Shown piece by piece: positions 9,062 to 17,144 of a stretch of 64,000 nucleotides of DNA; position 1 is the stretch's first letter, and each line of letters opens with the position of its first letter. The notes under the pieces were generated by a model. The model was not told where the DNA came from, made no database searches, and was given only the letters and a program-made list of their open reading frames with translations. The DNA is from G013214665 sp964649815 (GTDB lineage: Bacteria > Pseudomonadota > Alphaproteobacteria > Rhodobacterales > Rhodobacteraceae). Where the stretch lies: contig CAZYQC010000005.1 of NCBI GenBank assembly GCA_964649815.1, positions 34,582-98,581 of the forward strand, read 5' to 3'. The translations under genes and the position numbers were made by a program.

Positions 9062-9729
9062 GCTGCGGTGACGCTCGCGGGATCAACCTCGCCTCGACCA
9101 AACCAGAGGGGCGGATCGCCGTCTGTCCACGGCGGATATTTCTCCATCGCCGCGGCAAAGCGTTGGGACGCCAGGAACCGTTCCAACCAGGCGCTCAGGT
9201 GAGGCCACGGCTGGGCGTCAAACCAGGCTTTGTCGATAAAGGCGAATTGCCGAACGAAGGGCAAAATCGCCAGATCGGCTATCGTGGCCTGCGGCCCAAA
9301 CAGCCATTCCTTGCCGGAAAGCTGTTCATCTAATGACCGCAGATGCGTCGCCGCCTTTTCCCGTTCGGCAACGTGATCCAAATCCGGATAGCGGGTCGCG
9401 TATTTTGTGTGATCCAGTGCCGCTTTGAATGGGCCGTCGTTGGCTGAAACAAGATCCCAGCCCCCCGCAGGCACATCCAACAGGCTTTCTGGGTCGCTTT
9501 GGCGCAAAGCCCAGACCATGATGTCGATGCTTTCGTCCAGGTTTTGATCCGACAGGCGCAGCGCCGGAACCGTGGCCGAGGCAGACGTTTCCAAAAACGC
9601 CTGAGGTTTGTCGCGCAACACGATCTCGCGCAACTCGACCGTCAATCCTGCGCTCAAGACAGCCAGTCGCGCGCGGATCGCGTAGGGGCAGCGCCGGAAA
9701 GACCACAGGATCGGAGTGTCGTGCGTCAT
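9058..9729 (-). CDS. Glutathione S-transferase family protein (CPY-type, omega-like)
   Basis: This 223-residue protein has an N-terminal thioredoxin-fold domain whose motif RRCPYAIRARLAV (residues 12-24) places a cysteine where omega- and YibF/maleylacetoacetate-type GSTs have their catalytic residue. The cis-proline segment TVPAL is followed by the glutathione motif DESIDIMVWAL, and the helical C-domain contains the N-capping box ATIADLAILPFVRQFA. It is the last gene of an operon with the 3-hydroxyanthranilate-dioxygenase-like gene (14 bp gap) and the DHDPS-family gene. This is the second GST of the cluster and is clearly different from the YfcG-like one at 4650, which suggests a glutathione-dependent step such as isomerisation of a ring-cleavage product. 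Confidence 0.87.
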   Translation of the reverse strand: MTHDTPILWSFRRCPYAIRARLAVLSAGLTVELREIVLRDKPQAFLETSASATVPALRLSDQNLDESIDIMVWALRQSDPESLLDVPAGGWDLVSANDGPFKAALDHTKYATRYPDLDHVAEREKAATHLRSLDEQLSGKEWLFGPQATIADLAILPFVRQFAFIDKAWFDAQPWPHLSAWLERFLASQRFAAAMEKYPPWTDGDPPLWFGRGEVDPASVTAA

Positions 9730-9743
9730 GTCTTGGCCAATCG

Positions 9744-10307
9744 TCAGAGCTGGACCCAGCCTTCAGGTGGTTTGCCCTTTCCTGGATGGATGGCCCCGCA
9801 GTTCGGACACGTTCTGGCCTCGATGCTGTTGTGATAGGCTTCAAAAATGATCGGAAGTTGGCTGACGATGCCATCTGGTCCGTCCAGGGCGACTTCGGCC
9901 CGATGGACCCGGTGTTCGCATTCAAAGCAAAACCACTCAAACCCTTCGACCATGCCGGGTTGGCGGGGCGCTTCTACGACGATGCCAACCGATCCTTCCT
10001 GCGGCCGTTGCGGCGCGTGGCGCACATGTGCAGGCAGCATAAACACTTCGCCTTCGCGCACGGGCACATCATAGATTTTGCCGCGATCGGCAATCTTGAG
10101 CATCATGTCGCCCTTTTGCTGAAAGAACCATTCTTCCACCGGGTCATCATGAAAATCCATGCGCGTGTTTGGGCCGCCAACGACCATCACGATCATGTCG
10201 CCTTCTTTGTGCAGCAGTTGATTGCCCACCGGAGGCCTGAGCTTGTCTGCGTGATCTTCGATCCATTTCGAAAAATTGAACGGCTTCAAAGACGGATGTG
10301 TCGACAT
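9744..10307 (-). CDS. nbaC: 3-hydroxyanthranilate 3,4-dioxygenase-like cupin
   Basis: This 187-residue protein is close to bacterial 3-hydroxyanthranilate 3,4-dioxygenase, an Fe(II) enzyme that opens the ring of 3-hydroxyanthranilate to 2-amino-3-carboxymuconate semialdehyde. Visible iron ligands are His and Glu in FHDDPVEEWFFQ and His in PAHVRHAPQRP. The bacterial-type C-terminal rubredoxin-like metal site is present as CFECEH and CPNCGAIHPGKGKP. Length and motif order match the family. The ATG at 10307 has GGAGG upstream and replaces a longer unsupported frame. No ACMS decarboxylase or aminomuconate deaminase lies nearby, so the true substrate could be an analogue of 3-hydroxyanthranilate. 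Confidence 0.85.
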   Translation of the reverse strand: MSTHPSLKPFNFSKWIEDHADKLRPPVGNQLLHKEGDMIVMVVGGPNTRMDFHDDPVEEWFFQQKGDMMLKIADRGKIYDVPVREGEVFMLPAHVRHAPQRPQEGSVGIVVEAPRQPGMVEGFEWFCFECEHRVHRAEVALDGPDGIVSQLPIIFEAYHNSIEARTCPNCGAIHPGKGKPPEGWVQL

Positions 10308-10351
10308 GTTGTGCTCCTCCTGAGGATTGGTATTCAGGCTAGTCAGGTTCC

Positions 10352-11305
10352 TCACATATGCAAGCCGCAGTCTTCAAAGGCTGCTTGCGTGGCGGCTTTC
10401 TCGGCCTCGGTCAGTTCCAACATCGGATGGCGCACGCGACCGCCGACCTGCCCAAGCAACGATTGCCAATATTTGCCATGCGCCGTCGGTTTGCCCGCGG
10501 GCTTGGTCGAACGAATGGCATGTCTGACGGGGTCGAGGCTGTCGCGCACGCGTCTGGCGGCATCGAACCGACCTGCGAACGCCAGATCGGTGTATTCGCG
10601 CATGCGCAAATCCTTTGCGGTTTGCAGCTGGTAGGGGGGCGAAGAGCAAAGGTACACTTGCCAGCCAAGCTCTTCTATATTGCTCAGCCAGTCGTCTTCT
10701 AGCGATGTAGACACCAGGATTTTATCGCCCGCCAATTCTGTCAGACGCGCGTACATCTCGCGCGGGACCGAGTATTTGATGCCCATAATGTTGGGCAGGT
10801 CCGCGATGCGGGCGCAGGTCTCGGGCTCCATCAGATAGCCGCTGTCTGGGTGGCTCCACATTGCGATGCCGATGTCGAGACGGTCGCAGATGTGTTTGTA
10901 GTAATTGTACAGGACATCGTCCCGATCATGGCAAAAGCTGAGCATTGGCGCATGCACAACGACATAGTCCGCGCCACACTCTTGCGCGTGACGGCCCAGC
11001 TCCAACACGGTCTCTACGTTCTGATCCGAGATTGACATAATCGTCCCGGCGGTGCCTGCGCATTCCTCTGCCGCAATTGTCATGTTGCGTTTGCGTTCCT
11101 CAAGGCTCATCGACCAGAATTCGCCTTGTTTTCCAGCGATAAACAGACCGTCAATCTTCAGGTCATCAATCCAATGTCGAATGTTCCGTCGCAGACCGGC
11201 TTCATCCAAAGCCAGGTTGTCGTCGAAAGGGTTGAGCGCGGCAGCCCAAATGCCGCGCATCATTTCCCGCGCATAGGCTTTGGCTTCGGTTTTTTTGTAT
11301 TTCAT
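10352..11305 (-). CDS. Dihydrodipicolinate synthase family aldolase/lyase
   Basis: This 317-residue class I aldolase-type TIM barrel belongs to the DapA/N-acetylneuraminate lyase superfamily. The Schiff-base lysine is seen in IMGIKYSV near residue 170, and a tyrosine occupies the ADYVVVHAP segment. The pyruvate carboxylate-binding loop, usually GTTGE, is replaced by AGKQGEFWSMS (residues about 48-58), so the substrate is probably not the pyruvate/semialdehyde pair of DapA. The ATG at 11305 was chosen over a 129-codon extension because homologous sequence begins there. It is the first gene of the operon with the dioxygenase and GST, and lies 91 bp from the divergent aspartate-dehydrogenase homologue. 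Housekeeping DapA is unlikely given this context. Confidence 0.87.
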   Translation of the reverse strand: MKYKKTEAKAYAREMMRGIWAAALNPFDDNLALDEAGLRRNIRHWIDDLKIDGLFIAGKQGEFWSMSLEERKRNMTIAAEECAGTAGTIMSISDQNVETVLELGRHAQECGADYVVVHAPMLSFCHDRDDVLYNYYKHICDRLDIGIAMWSHPDSGYLMEPETCARIADLPNIMGIKYSVPREMYARLTELAGDKILVSTSLEDDWLSNIEELGWQVYLCSSPPYQLQTAKDLRMREYTDLAFAGRFDAARRVRDSLDPVRHAIRSTKPAGKPTAHGKYWQSLLGQVGGRVRHPMLELTEAEKAATQAAFEDCGLHM

Positions 11306-11396
11306 ACCTAACGTCTTTCTGTCCGCGCCGCGAAAAGTAGCGCGATAAGGGCAAAATCGATCTGTGCGGTCAAGATTTAGGACGTATGATCGCGCT

Positions 11397-12191
11397 ATGA
11401 CGGTGCCACCAAACATTGCCCTGATCGGTAAGGGCGCGATTGGGCGATTTGTGTTCGACGCTCTGGATCGGCTTGGGCTGGCGCCGAGCGTTTTGATTTT
11501 GCGAGAGGGCAGCGCAGCCCCGGCTGACCTCCGACGTGTTCCGACTGTGTTCAGCGCGCGGGATGTGCCGTCTGACGTCTCGCTCGCGTTGGATTGCGCT
11601 GGGCATGCTGCGTTGCGCGAGCATGGTCCCGCACTTTTGGAGCGCGGCATTGACGTGGCGACGTTGTCCATCGGTGCGTTGGCTGATCCCAAGGTTGAAC
11701 AGGCGCTGACCCAAGCGGCGCAACGCGGGCAATCCCAACTGCATTTGGCCAGCGGCGCGATTGGCGCCTTGGACAGTCTGCGCGCCGCCGCAATCGGCGG
11801 TTTGGATCAGGTCACGTACATCGGGCGCAAGCCGCCGCTAGGCTGGAAGGGCTCGCCTGCCGAAGACGTGTTGAACCTCGAAACGTTGCGCGAACCAGCC
11901 GAGCATTTTTCTGGCTCAGCCAGAGAAGCGGCCTTGGCCTATCCCAAGAACGCAAATGTCGCGGCGGCAGTCGCTTTGGCGGGGGTTGGCTTTGACCAGA
12001 CGCAAGTGCGACTGATTGCGGACCCTAGCGCCTCAGGAAACCTGCACGAAATCAAAGCCGATGGTGCCTTTGGGCGCATGTCCTTTGCGATTGAAGGATT
12101 GTCCTTGCCCGACAACCCGCGCAGTTCGGCCTTGGCCGCGATGAGTATGGTTGCGACGGTTGAAAGGTTGCGAAAGCCGGTTTCGCTGTAA
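11397..12191 (+). CDS. Aspartate dehydrogenase homologue (DUF108/NadX family)
   Basis: This 264-residue NAD(P)-dependent enzyme of the L-aspartate dehydrogenase family interconverts aspartate and iminoaspartate/oxaloacetate in characterised members. The Rossmann motif IALIGKGAIGRFV is near residues 7-19. The family signature HLASGAIGALDSLRAA...GGLDQVTYIGRKPP is near residues 118-148, and FDQTQVRLIADP near residue 203 precedes the catalytic domain's last strands. The ATG at 11397 is preferred to an in-frame codon 33 nt upstream because the Rossmann strand follows directly. In this setting it is more likely catabolic, handling an amino intermediate, than an NAD-biosynthesis enzyme. No nadA or nadC is nearby. 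Confidence 0.86.
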   Translation: MTVPPNIALIGKGAIGRFVFDALDRLGLAPSVLILREGSAAPADLRRVPTVFSARDVPSDVSLALDCAGHAALREHGPALLERGIDVATLSIGALADPKVEQALTQAAQRGQSQLHLASGAIGALDSLRAAAIGGLDQVTYIGRKPPLGWKGSPAEDVLNLETLREPAEHFSGSAREAALAYPKNANVAAAVALAGVGFDQTQVRLIADPSASGNLHEIKADGAFGRMSFAIEGLSLPDNPRSSALAAMSMVATVERLRKPVSL

Positions 12192-12278
12192 TCTGTGCCT
12201 AGGTTGCGTTTTCCAAGATGCGACTGCATCGTAATGGCGCGCCTTGCCCAGACCCGTGCCAGCCAAAGGTAAGAATTC

Positions 12279-13715
12279 ATGCACGATTACCCAGATCTGA
12301 ACCTCTATATCGACGGTGCATGGCGCAAAACAGACGCGCGTATTCCGGTGGTCAATCCGGCGACGGAACAAGAGCTGGGCCAGTTGCCAAAAGCGTCGTC
12401 AAAGGACTTGAACGATGCGCTGAACGCGGCAGAGCGCGGGTTTGCTATCTGGAGCAAGACCGCCCCACGCGACCGCGCAGCGGTGCTGATGCAAGCCGCG
12501 GCGCTGATGCGCGAGCGGCAGGATGACATCGCGCGTGACATTACCGCCGAGCACGGAAAACCACTGTCGCAAGCTCGGCTAGAGGTCATACGGGGCTGCG
12601 AATTTCTGGAATGGGACGCGGGAGAAGCGGTGCGGACCTATGGCCGGGTCATCCCCTCGGCGCAGGGCGTGCGATATGTTGTGCATCACCAACCGATTGG
12701 CGTTGTGCTTGGCTTGTCGCCCTGGAACTTCCCGATGAGCCAGCCGTGCCGCAAAGTTGCAGGCGCGATTGCATCCGGCTGCTCGATCATTCTCAAAGCA
12801 GCCGAAGAAACGCCTGCGGGCGCCATTCACATCGCCCGCGCGTTTCATGATGCAGGATTGCCTGCTGGCGTTTTGAACCTCGTTTTCGGTGACCCTGCAG
12901 AGATTTCGACCTATTTGATTGAAAAGCCTGCCGTCCGGCTTGTGGCCTTTACCGGCTCGACGCCAGTTGGACGGCATTTGACGACCCTCGCTGCGCAAAA
13001 CATGACGCGCCCGCTGATGGAACTGGGCGGGCATGCGCCGGTGATCGTCTGCGAGGACACGGATGTCGAAAAGGCCGCAATCAGCGGCGCCATTCGAAAA
13101 TATCGCAACGCCGGACAAGTCTGCACGTCGCCTACGCGGTTTTTCGTGCACAGATCGATCTTTGACGCGTTCAAAACGGCCTTCGTCCAAAAGGCTGCGA
13201 CAACCCGCGTCGGCAATGGATTTGAAGCCGGCGTCGAGATGGGGCCGCTGGCCAATCATCGGCGCGTGCCAGCCTTACAGGCGTTGGTGAAAGACGCCGT
13301 TCAAAAGGGCGCAGAATGCGTTTTGGGCGGCGCAGCACCTGCGAGACCGGGCTATTTTTTTGAGCCGACGGTTCTGTGCAACGTGCCGAAATCGGCTGAT
13401 GTCATGCAGATCGAACCGTTTGGACCGCTTGCAATCCTCAACCCCTTCGGCACGCTGGACGAGGCGATCGCGCTTGCCAATGACGTGCCTTACGGGTTGG
13501 CGGGCTATGCGTTCACAAACCGGGCCGACTATATTGATCGGCTGATCGACGGGGTCGAGGTGGGCAACCTGTCTATCAACACGCTCGAAGCCTCTTTGCC
13601 CGAAACGCCCTTTGGCGGCATCAAGCATTCTGGCGACGGGCGCGAAGGCGGGACCGAAGGCCTGGAAAACTACATGGTCGTCAAAAACGTCTCGCAAAGC
13701 GCTGAAATCGTGTGA
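12279..13715 (+). CDS. NAD(P)-dependent aldehyde dehydrogenase (succinate-semialdehyde dehydrogenase type)
   Basis: This 478-residue ALDH superfamily enzyme oxidises an aldehyde or semialdehyde to the acid. Catalytic residues are visible: Glu in MELGGHAP near residue 247, Cys in NAGQVCTSPTR near residue 281, and the coenzyme motif FTGSTPVGRHL near residue 224. The N-terminal GPWNF-type motif appears as LSPWNFPMSQP. Closest by pattern are succinate-semialdehyde and glycolaldehyde-like dehydrogenases (GabD group). The ribosome binding site AAGGTAAG precedes the ATG. It follows the aspartate-dehydrogenase homologue by 87 bp and is the last gene of the catabolic cluster. The exact semialdehyde is unknown. 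Confidence 0.9.
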   Translation: MHDYPDLNLYIDGAWRKTDARIPVVNPATEQELGQLPKASSKDLNDALNAAERGFAIWSKTAPRDRAAVLMQAAALMRERQDDIARDITAEHGKPLSQARLEVIRGCEFLEWDAGEAVRTYGRVIPSAQGVRYVVHHQPIGVVLGLSPWNFPMSQPCRKVAGAIASGCSIILKAAEETPAGAIHIARAFHDAGLPAGVLNLVFGDPAEISTYLIEKPAVRLVAFTGSTPVGRHLTTLAAQNMTRPLMELGGHAPVIVCEDTDVEKAAISGAIRKYRNAGQVCTSPTRFFVHRSIFDAFKTAFVQKAATTRVGNGFEAGVEMGPLANHRRVPALQALVKDAVQKGAECVLGGAAPARPGYFFEPTVLCNVPKSADVMQIEPFGPLAILNPFGTLDEAIALANDVPYGLAGYAFTNRADYIDRLIDGVEVGNLSINTLEASLPETPFGGIKHSGDGREGGTEGLENYMVVKNVSQSAEIV

Positions 13716-13728
13716 CCAAGCCCGAAGG

Positions 13729-13761
13729 CTATCCTTTGGGATAGTGTGCCTAACCGCTTGC
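13729..13761 (+). promoter_or_regulatory. Shared EPS operator, copy 1 (upstream of the barrel-algFIJX unit)
   Basis: CTATCC (13729-13734), four bases, then its inverted copy GGATAG (13739-13744), then CCTAACC at 13749-13755 and TTGC at 13758-13761. The element lies between the stop of the aldehyde dehydrogenase and the first exopolysaccharide gene, ending about 88 nt before its start codon. Matching elements precede alg44 and algD. A T-run is absent, so this does not look like a terminator. Confidence 0.75.
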
Positions 13762-13843
13762 TCGATCTTCTGTGCCTTTGTGGAGCTGATGCAAAAGCTC
13801 AACCACCGGTAAATTTCTTCTCGTCTAAACAGCGAGGATTGAA

Positions 13844-15097
13844 GTGGTGCGTGATCCTAAGGTTCAGTTTTGTAGTGTAGTGATGGCTGTTGCGGCCATT
13901 GGGGCATTTGCCCTTGGCACGCCTTTAGAGGCCAAGCCTAAGGGCGCACAAAAGCCTGCTTCAATCTTTGATGCTGCCAAGCGGAAGAAAGCCAAACATA
14001 ACCTCTCTGATCGTCTGAGCTATTCAGCTTATGGCAATGTCCGTTTCCTCTCAGAACGCGACATCGCCAGAGACGACGGTCAGCGCGATATGCGTGAAGA
14101 GGTTGCCCTGTCCCTCGGTTTGGTTGGCCGCGCACAGTTAAGCCACTCGGTTGCGGCTTTTGTGCATCTGGAAGCCAGCTTGAAAGACAAAAAGACCCAT
14201 GCGGCGTCCTATGGTCGTATCATGGACCCACGGGTCAAAGAGGCGTTGGTTGCCTTTTCTCTCTCACCCACAACCACGCTGTCGGTTGGGCGGTTGCGGT
14301 TTGCCGATGCGCATAAATGGGTGGCTGACGCCTCTGTTGATGGTGCGCATCTGTCAATCGCATCGCCCAACCGCGTTCTCGAATTCGCAGCGTTTCGCGG
14401 AACCGAAGACATCACATCGACCTATGCTATGGCCCATGTTGGTTGGTCGAGCGTAACCGCCCGGTGGGGCGGCATCGCTCTGGCAGAGCGGGACGGGGAT
14501 CAAAACAGGGTCCACCTGTCCGGTTATTATTCTCAACGCGTCTCGCCAACGTTTTCCTATCAGGTGAACGTGGCGACCGTCTTTGGAGACGCCGCCAACG
14601 GCGAAAATGCGGGTCTGGGCCTCGATGTCCGCGCAACGAAAAAGTTAGGTGATAGCCCGCTAAATCCGCAGGTGACGCTTGCGTTCGCATATGGGTCCAA
14701 CGGGTTTCAGCAATCAGGTGTCCACAGCAACAAAACCTACGACGGCGGGCAGACCCAGTTCCACCGGTACGGAACCGTTTTCCAGCCTGAATTGACGAAC
14801 CTGGCTGTCGCCAGCGTTGGGCTTGGTATCCGCCCGTCTCGCAAACTCTCGGCTGACGTCATTGCGAGCTTTTACGCACAGCCGCAGGCATCCACCGTCG
14901 GCCCTTCTGCGCGTTTCGTCGGCAGCACAACCGGCGACGCCCGCTTCCTTGGCTCTGAGATCAGCATTGTCGGAGCCTACCGCCCGTCCAAAAAAACAAA
15001 GTTCGAATTGGGTGTCGGACGGTTCGAACCCGGTCCCGCCTTTGTCGATCAATCCCCAGCGACCCGCGTCTTTAGCCGGTTCTCAGTTTACTTTTAA
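13844..15097 (+). CDS. Outer-membrane beta-barrel protein, alginate-export (AlgE)-like
   Basis: This 417-residue protein has an N-terminal signal peptide (hydrophobic core CSVVMAVAAIGAFALG, likely cleavage near EAKPK), a short lysine-rich linker, and then many alternating amphipathic strands of the kind seen in outer-membrane barrels. It ends in phenylalanine (FSVYF), the usual C-terminal barrel signal. Its place at the head of algF-algI-algJ-algX suggests that it is the polymer exporter taking the role of AlgE, although it is shorter than Pseudomonas AlgE and similarity cannot be measured here. The start is a GTG with CGAGGA 5 nt upstream. The AlgK lipoprotein partner is not encoded here. 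A general porin is the main alternative. Confidence 0.62.
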   Translation: MVRDPKVQFCSVVMAVAAIGAFALGTPLEAKPKGAQKPASIFDAAKRKKAKHNLSDRLSYSAYGNVRFLSERDIARDDGQRDMREEVALSLGLVGRAQLSHSVAAFVHLEASLKDKKTHAASYGRIMDPRVKEALVAFSLSPTTTLSVGRLRFADAHKWVADASVDGAHLSIASPNRVLEFAAFRGTEDITSTYAMAHVGWSSVTARWGGIALAERDGDQNRVHLSGYYSQRVSPTFSYQVNVATVFGDAANGENAGLGLDVRATKKLGDSPLNPQVTLAFAYGSNGFQQSGVHSNKTYDGGQTQFHRYGTVFQPELTNLAVASVGLGIRPSRKLSADVIASFYAQPQASTVGPSARFVGSTTGDARFLGSEISIVGAYRPSKKTKFELGVGRFEPGPAFVDQSPATRVFSRFSVYF

Positions 15098-15121
15098 CCC
15101 TCCCAAACAAGGACTTGCGTG

Positions 15122-15715
15122 ATGTCCAAATTAAACTCCCTTCTTACTTCGGTCCTTGTAGGCGTCTTGCCCATGAGTGCTGCTGCAAACGACACATCGC
15201 TTTATGCCGATGCAGCACCAGAGGACGCCAGCTTTGTGCGCTTTGTCGGCTTCCAAGATCAAACCAGCGCCGAATTCGCGGGTAAGGTTTTTGAGCTTGG
15301 CCGCGATGTACACGAGGCGTACGTGCCTGTGTCATCTGCCAAACTGCAAAACGTAGAAGCGGGCAGCTTTCTGACCGTTGTTAAAGGACAAGGCGGCGAA
15401 ACGACGGTTATCGCCGAAGACAAACGCAGCAACCGCGCCAAGATCGCGCTTGTTCTGGTCAACGCGACGGACCGGGTTTTGGACCTCCGGTTGGCGGATG
15501 GCTCCACGCCAGTGATCCAAGACGTCGCGTCGATGACATCGGGTCTGCGAGCTGTGAACCCGGTGCAAATCTCGCTGGGCGTTTTTGATGATGCGGACGG
15601 GTCTTTGTTGGCCCGGTTCGACGTGTCGATGAAACGCGGCCAGAACCTGACTTTCCTGGCGGATGAGACGGGTGTGCGCTTGGTCGAGAACCGCTTTGCC
15701 GCAGTGGCGGACTGA
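15122..15715 (+). CDS. algF: Alginate O-acetylation protein AlgF-like
   Basis: This 197-residue periplasmic protein has a signal peptide (LLTSVLVGVLPMSAAA) and a predicted two-domain beta sandwich. The opening LYADAAPEDASFVRFVGF closely resembles the AlgF pattern 'LYgp.aP.gsaFVR..N', and the size matches Pseudomonas AlgF (about 216 residues). AlgF works with AlgI and AlgJ to move acetyl groups to the periplasmic polymer. A GTG lies immediately before the ATG, and AAGGA is about 10 nt upstream of the ATG. It lies 24 bp after the barrel gene and 21 bp before algI, consistent with one operon. Confidence 0.8.
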   Translation: MSKLNSLLTSVLVGVLPMSAAANDTSLYADAAPEDASFVRFVGFQDQTSAEFAGKVFELGRDVHEAYVPVSSAKLQNVEAGSFLTVVKGQGGETTVIAEDKRSNRAKIALVLVNATDRVLDLRLADGSTPVIQDVASMTSGLRAVNPVQISLGVFDDADGSLLARFDVSMKRGQNLTFLADETGVRLVENRFAAVAD

Positions 15716-15736
15716 TGGCGAGGGAAGGAGACTGAC

Positions 15737-17134
15737 ATGATCTTTTCCAGCCCCATCTTTGTATTCGGCTTCTTGCCGGCGTTCTTGGCGATCTACTACA
15801 TCGTGCCCGCGCGGTGGCGGTCGGCTGTCATTCTCCTTGGCTCCTACGCCTTTTACGGCTGGTGGCGACTGGATTACCTGGCCTTGATCTTTGGCATGTC
15901 ACTGATCAGCTTCTGGGCCGCGGCGGTGGCTCACAAGGCCACAACAGAGCGCGCAAAGCGCTGGGCTGTGCGGCTGGGCGTCGGTTTCGACCTCGCCGTA
16001 TTGGGATACTTCAAATACACGATGTTCTTTCTCACGGGGCTAAGTGATCTGTCTGCGGCCCTGGGTGGAGCTGACATCACTGTGCCGTCTATCATCTTGC
16101 CGATTGGCATCAGTTTTCACACGTTCCAATCGATTAGCTACATCATTGATGTCTCTCGGAAAGACGCACCCCCTGCGCGCAGCTTGATCGATTTCCTCGC
16201 GTTTGGGTCTTTGTTCCCACAGCTCATCGCTGGCCCGGTGTTGCGCTACAAAGACCTCGCTGCCCAATTCGCGTTCCGCATCCATTCTGCCGACCTTGTT
16301 CTGCGTGGGATCGGGCGATTTGCGCAGGGCTTGGCGATGAAGTTGCTGATCGCTGACAACGTAGCACCGCTTGCAGACCGTGTCTTCGCCGCCGAGAGCC
16401 CGACACTGGTCGAGGCCTGGCTTGGCGCGGGCGCTTATTCGATCCAACTCTTCTTTGATTTCGCTGGGTATTCGGCAATGGCCATCGGGTTGGGTTTGAT
16501 GATCGGCTTTCGCTTTGTCGAAAACTTCAACGCGCCCTATCGCAGCCAATCCATCACCGAGTTTTGGCGCCGGTGGCACATCAGTCTGTCACACTGGTTG
16601 CGCGACTACTTGTACCTGCCGTTGGGCGGTAACCGCAAAGGCCAGGTGCGCACATACGTCAACTTGATGCTCACTATGGTTTTGGGCGGTCTGTGGCACG
16701 GCGCGAATTGGACGTTCATCGTCTGGGGCGCTTGGCACGGTGCTTGGCTCGCGTTGGAACGGGCGCTGGGCGCCAAGACCAAAGGGTCAATCTGGCCCGC
16801 CGCACTGGCCTGGCCGATGACTTTGTTGATTGTCATGTTGGGGTGGGTCGTCTTCCGTGCTGAAACCCTTGGTCAGGCATTCGGCGTCTATGCTGGAATG
16901 GTCGGGGTCAACGGCTTGCCCATGTCCATCGATATGGCCTGGCAAACTCAGCCGACGGAATACGCGGCCCTCGCAATCGGCGCGTTGCTGAGCGTTTGGG
17001 GCAAGGATCTGGCCAAAGCCATAGAGACAACGCCGCAATACGCGCAGCGCATGACCGAGGCGTCTTTGCTGGGGTTTGCGTGCCTCGCTTTGGTCGCCCA
17101 AACCCATTCCCCCTTCCTTTACTTCCAGTTCTGA
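15737..17134 (+). CDS. algI: MBOAT O-acyltransferase AlgI
   Basis: This 465-residue polytopic inner-membrane protein passes acetyl groups from a cytoplasmic donor to the periplasmic acetylation machinery. The start IFSSPIFVFGFLPAFLAIYY is the classical AlgI/DltB N-terminus. The motif FWRRWHISLSHWLRDYLYLPLGGNRKG near residues 275-301 and the catalytic histidine in GGLWHGANWTF (His321) are intact. About ten or more hydrophobic segments are visible. It has a ribosome binding site (GGAAGGAG) and follows algF by 21 bp. AlgI homologues also occur in other exopolysaccharide systems, but the neighbours AlgF, AlgJ, AlgX, Alg8 and AlgD support the alginate-type assignment. Confidence 0.93.
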   Translation: MIFSSPIFVFGFLPAFLAIYYIVPARWRSAVILLGSYAFYGWWRLDYLALIFGMSLISFWAAAVAHKATTERAKRWAVRLGVGFDLAVLGYFKYTMFFLTGLSDLSAALGGADITVPSIILPIGISFHTFQSISYIIDVSRKDAPPARSLIDFLAFGSLFPQLIAGPVLRYKDLAAQFAFRIHSADLVLRGIGRFAQGLAMKLLIADNVAPLADRVFAAESPTLVEAWLGAGAYSIQLFFDFAGYSAMAIGLGLMIGFRFVENFNAPYRSQSITEFWRRWHISLSHWLRDYLYLPLGGNRKGQVRTYVNLMLTMVLGGLWHGANWTFIVWGAWHGAWLALERALGAKTKGSIWPAALAWPMTLLIVMLGWVVFRAETLGQAFGVYAGMVGVNGLPMSIDMAWQTQPTEYAALAIGALLSVWGKDLAKAIETTPQYAQRMTEASLLGFACLALVAQTHSPFLYFQF

Positions 17135-17144
17135 GGTTTTTGCT

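Noticed and set aside
13729..13744. Inverted repeat after the aldehyde dehydrogenase read as a terminator
   Set aside because: There is no T-run, the arms are only 6 bp, and the same sequence with an extra CCTAACC block recurs upstream of two other exopolysaccharide units, so an operator fits better.
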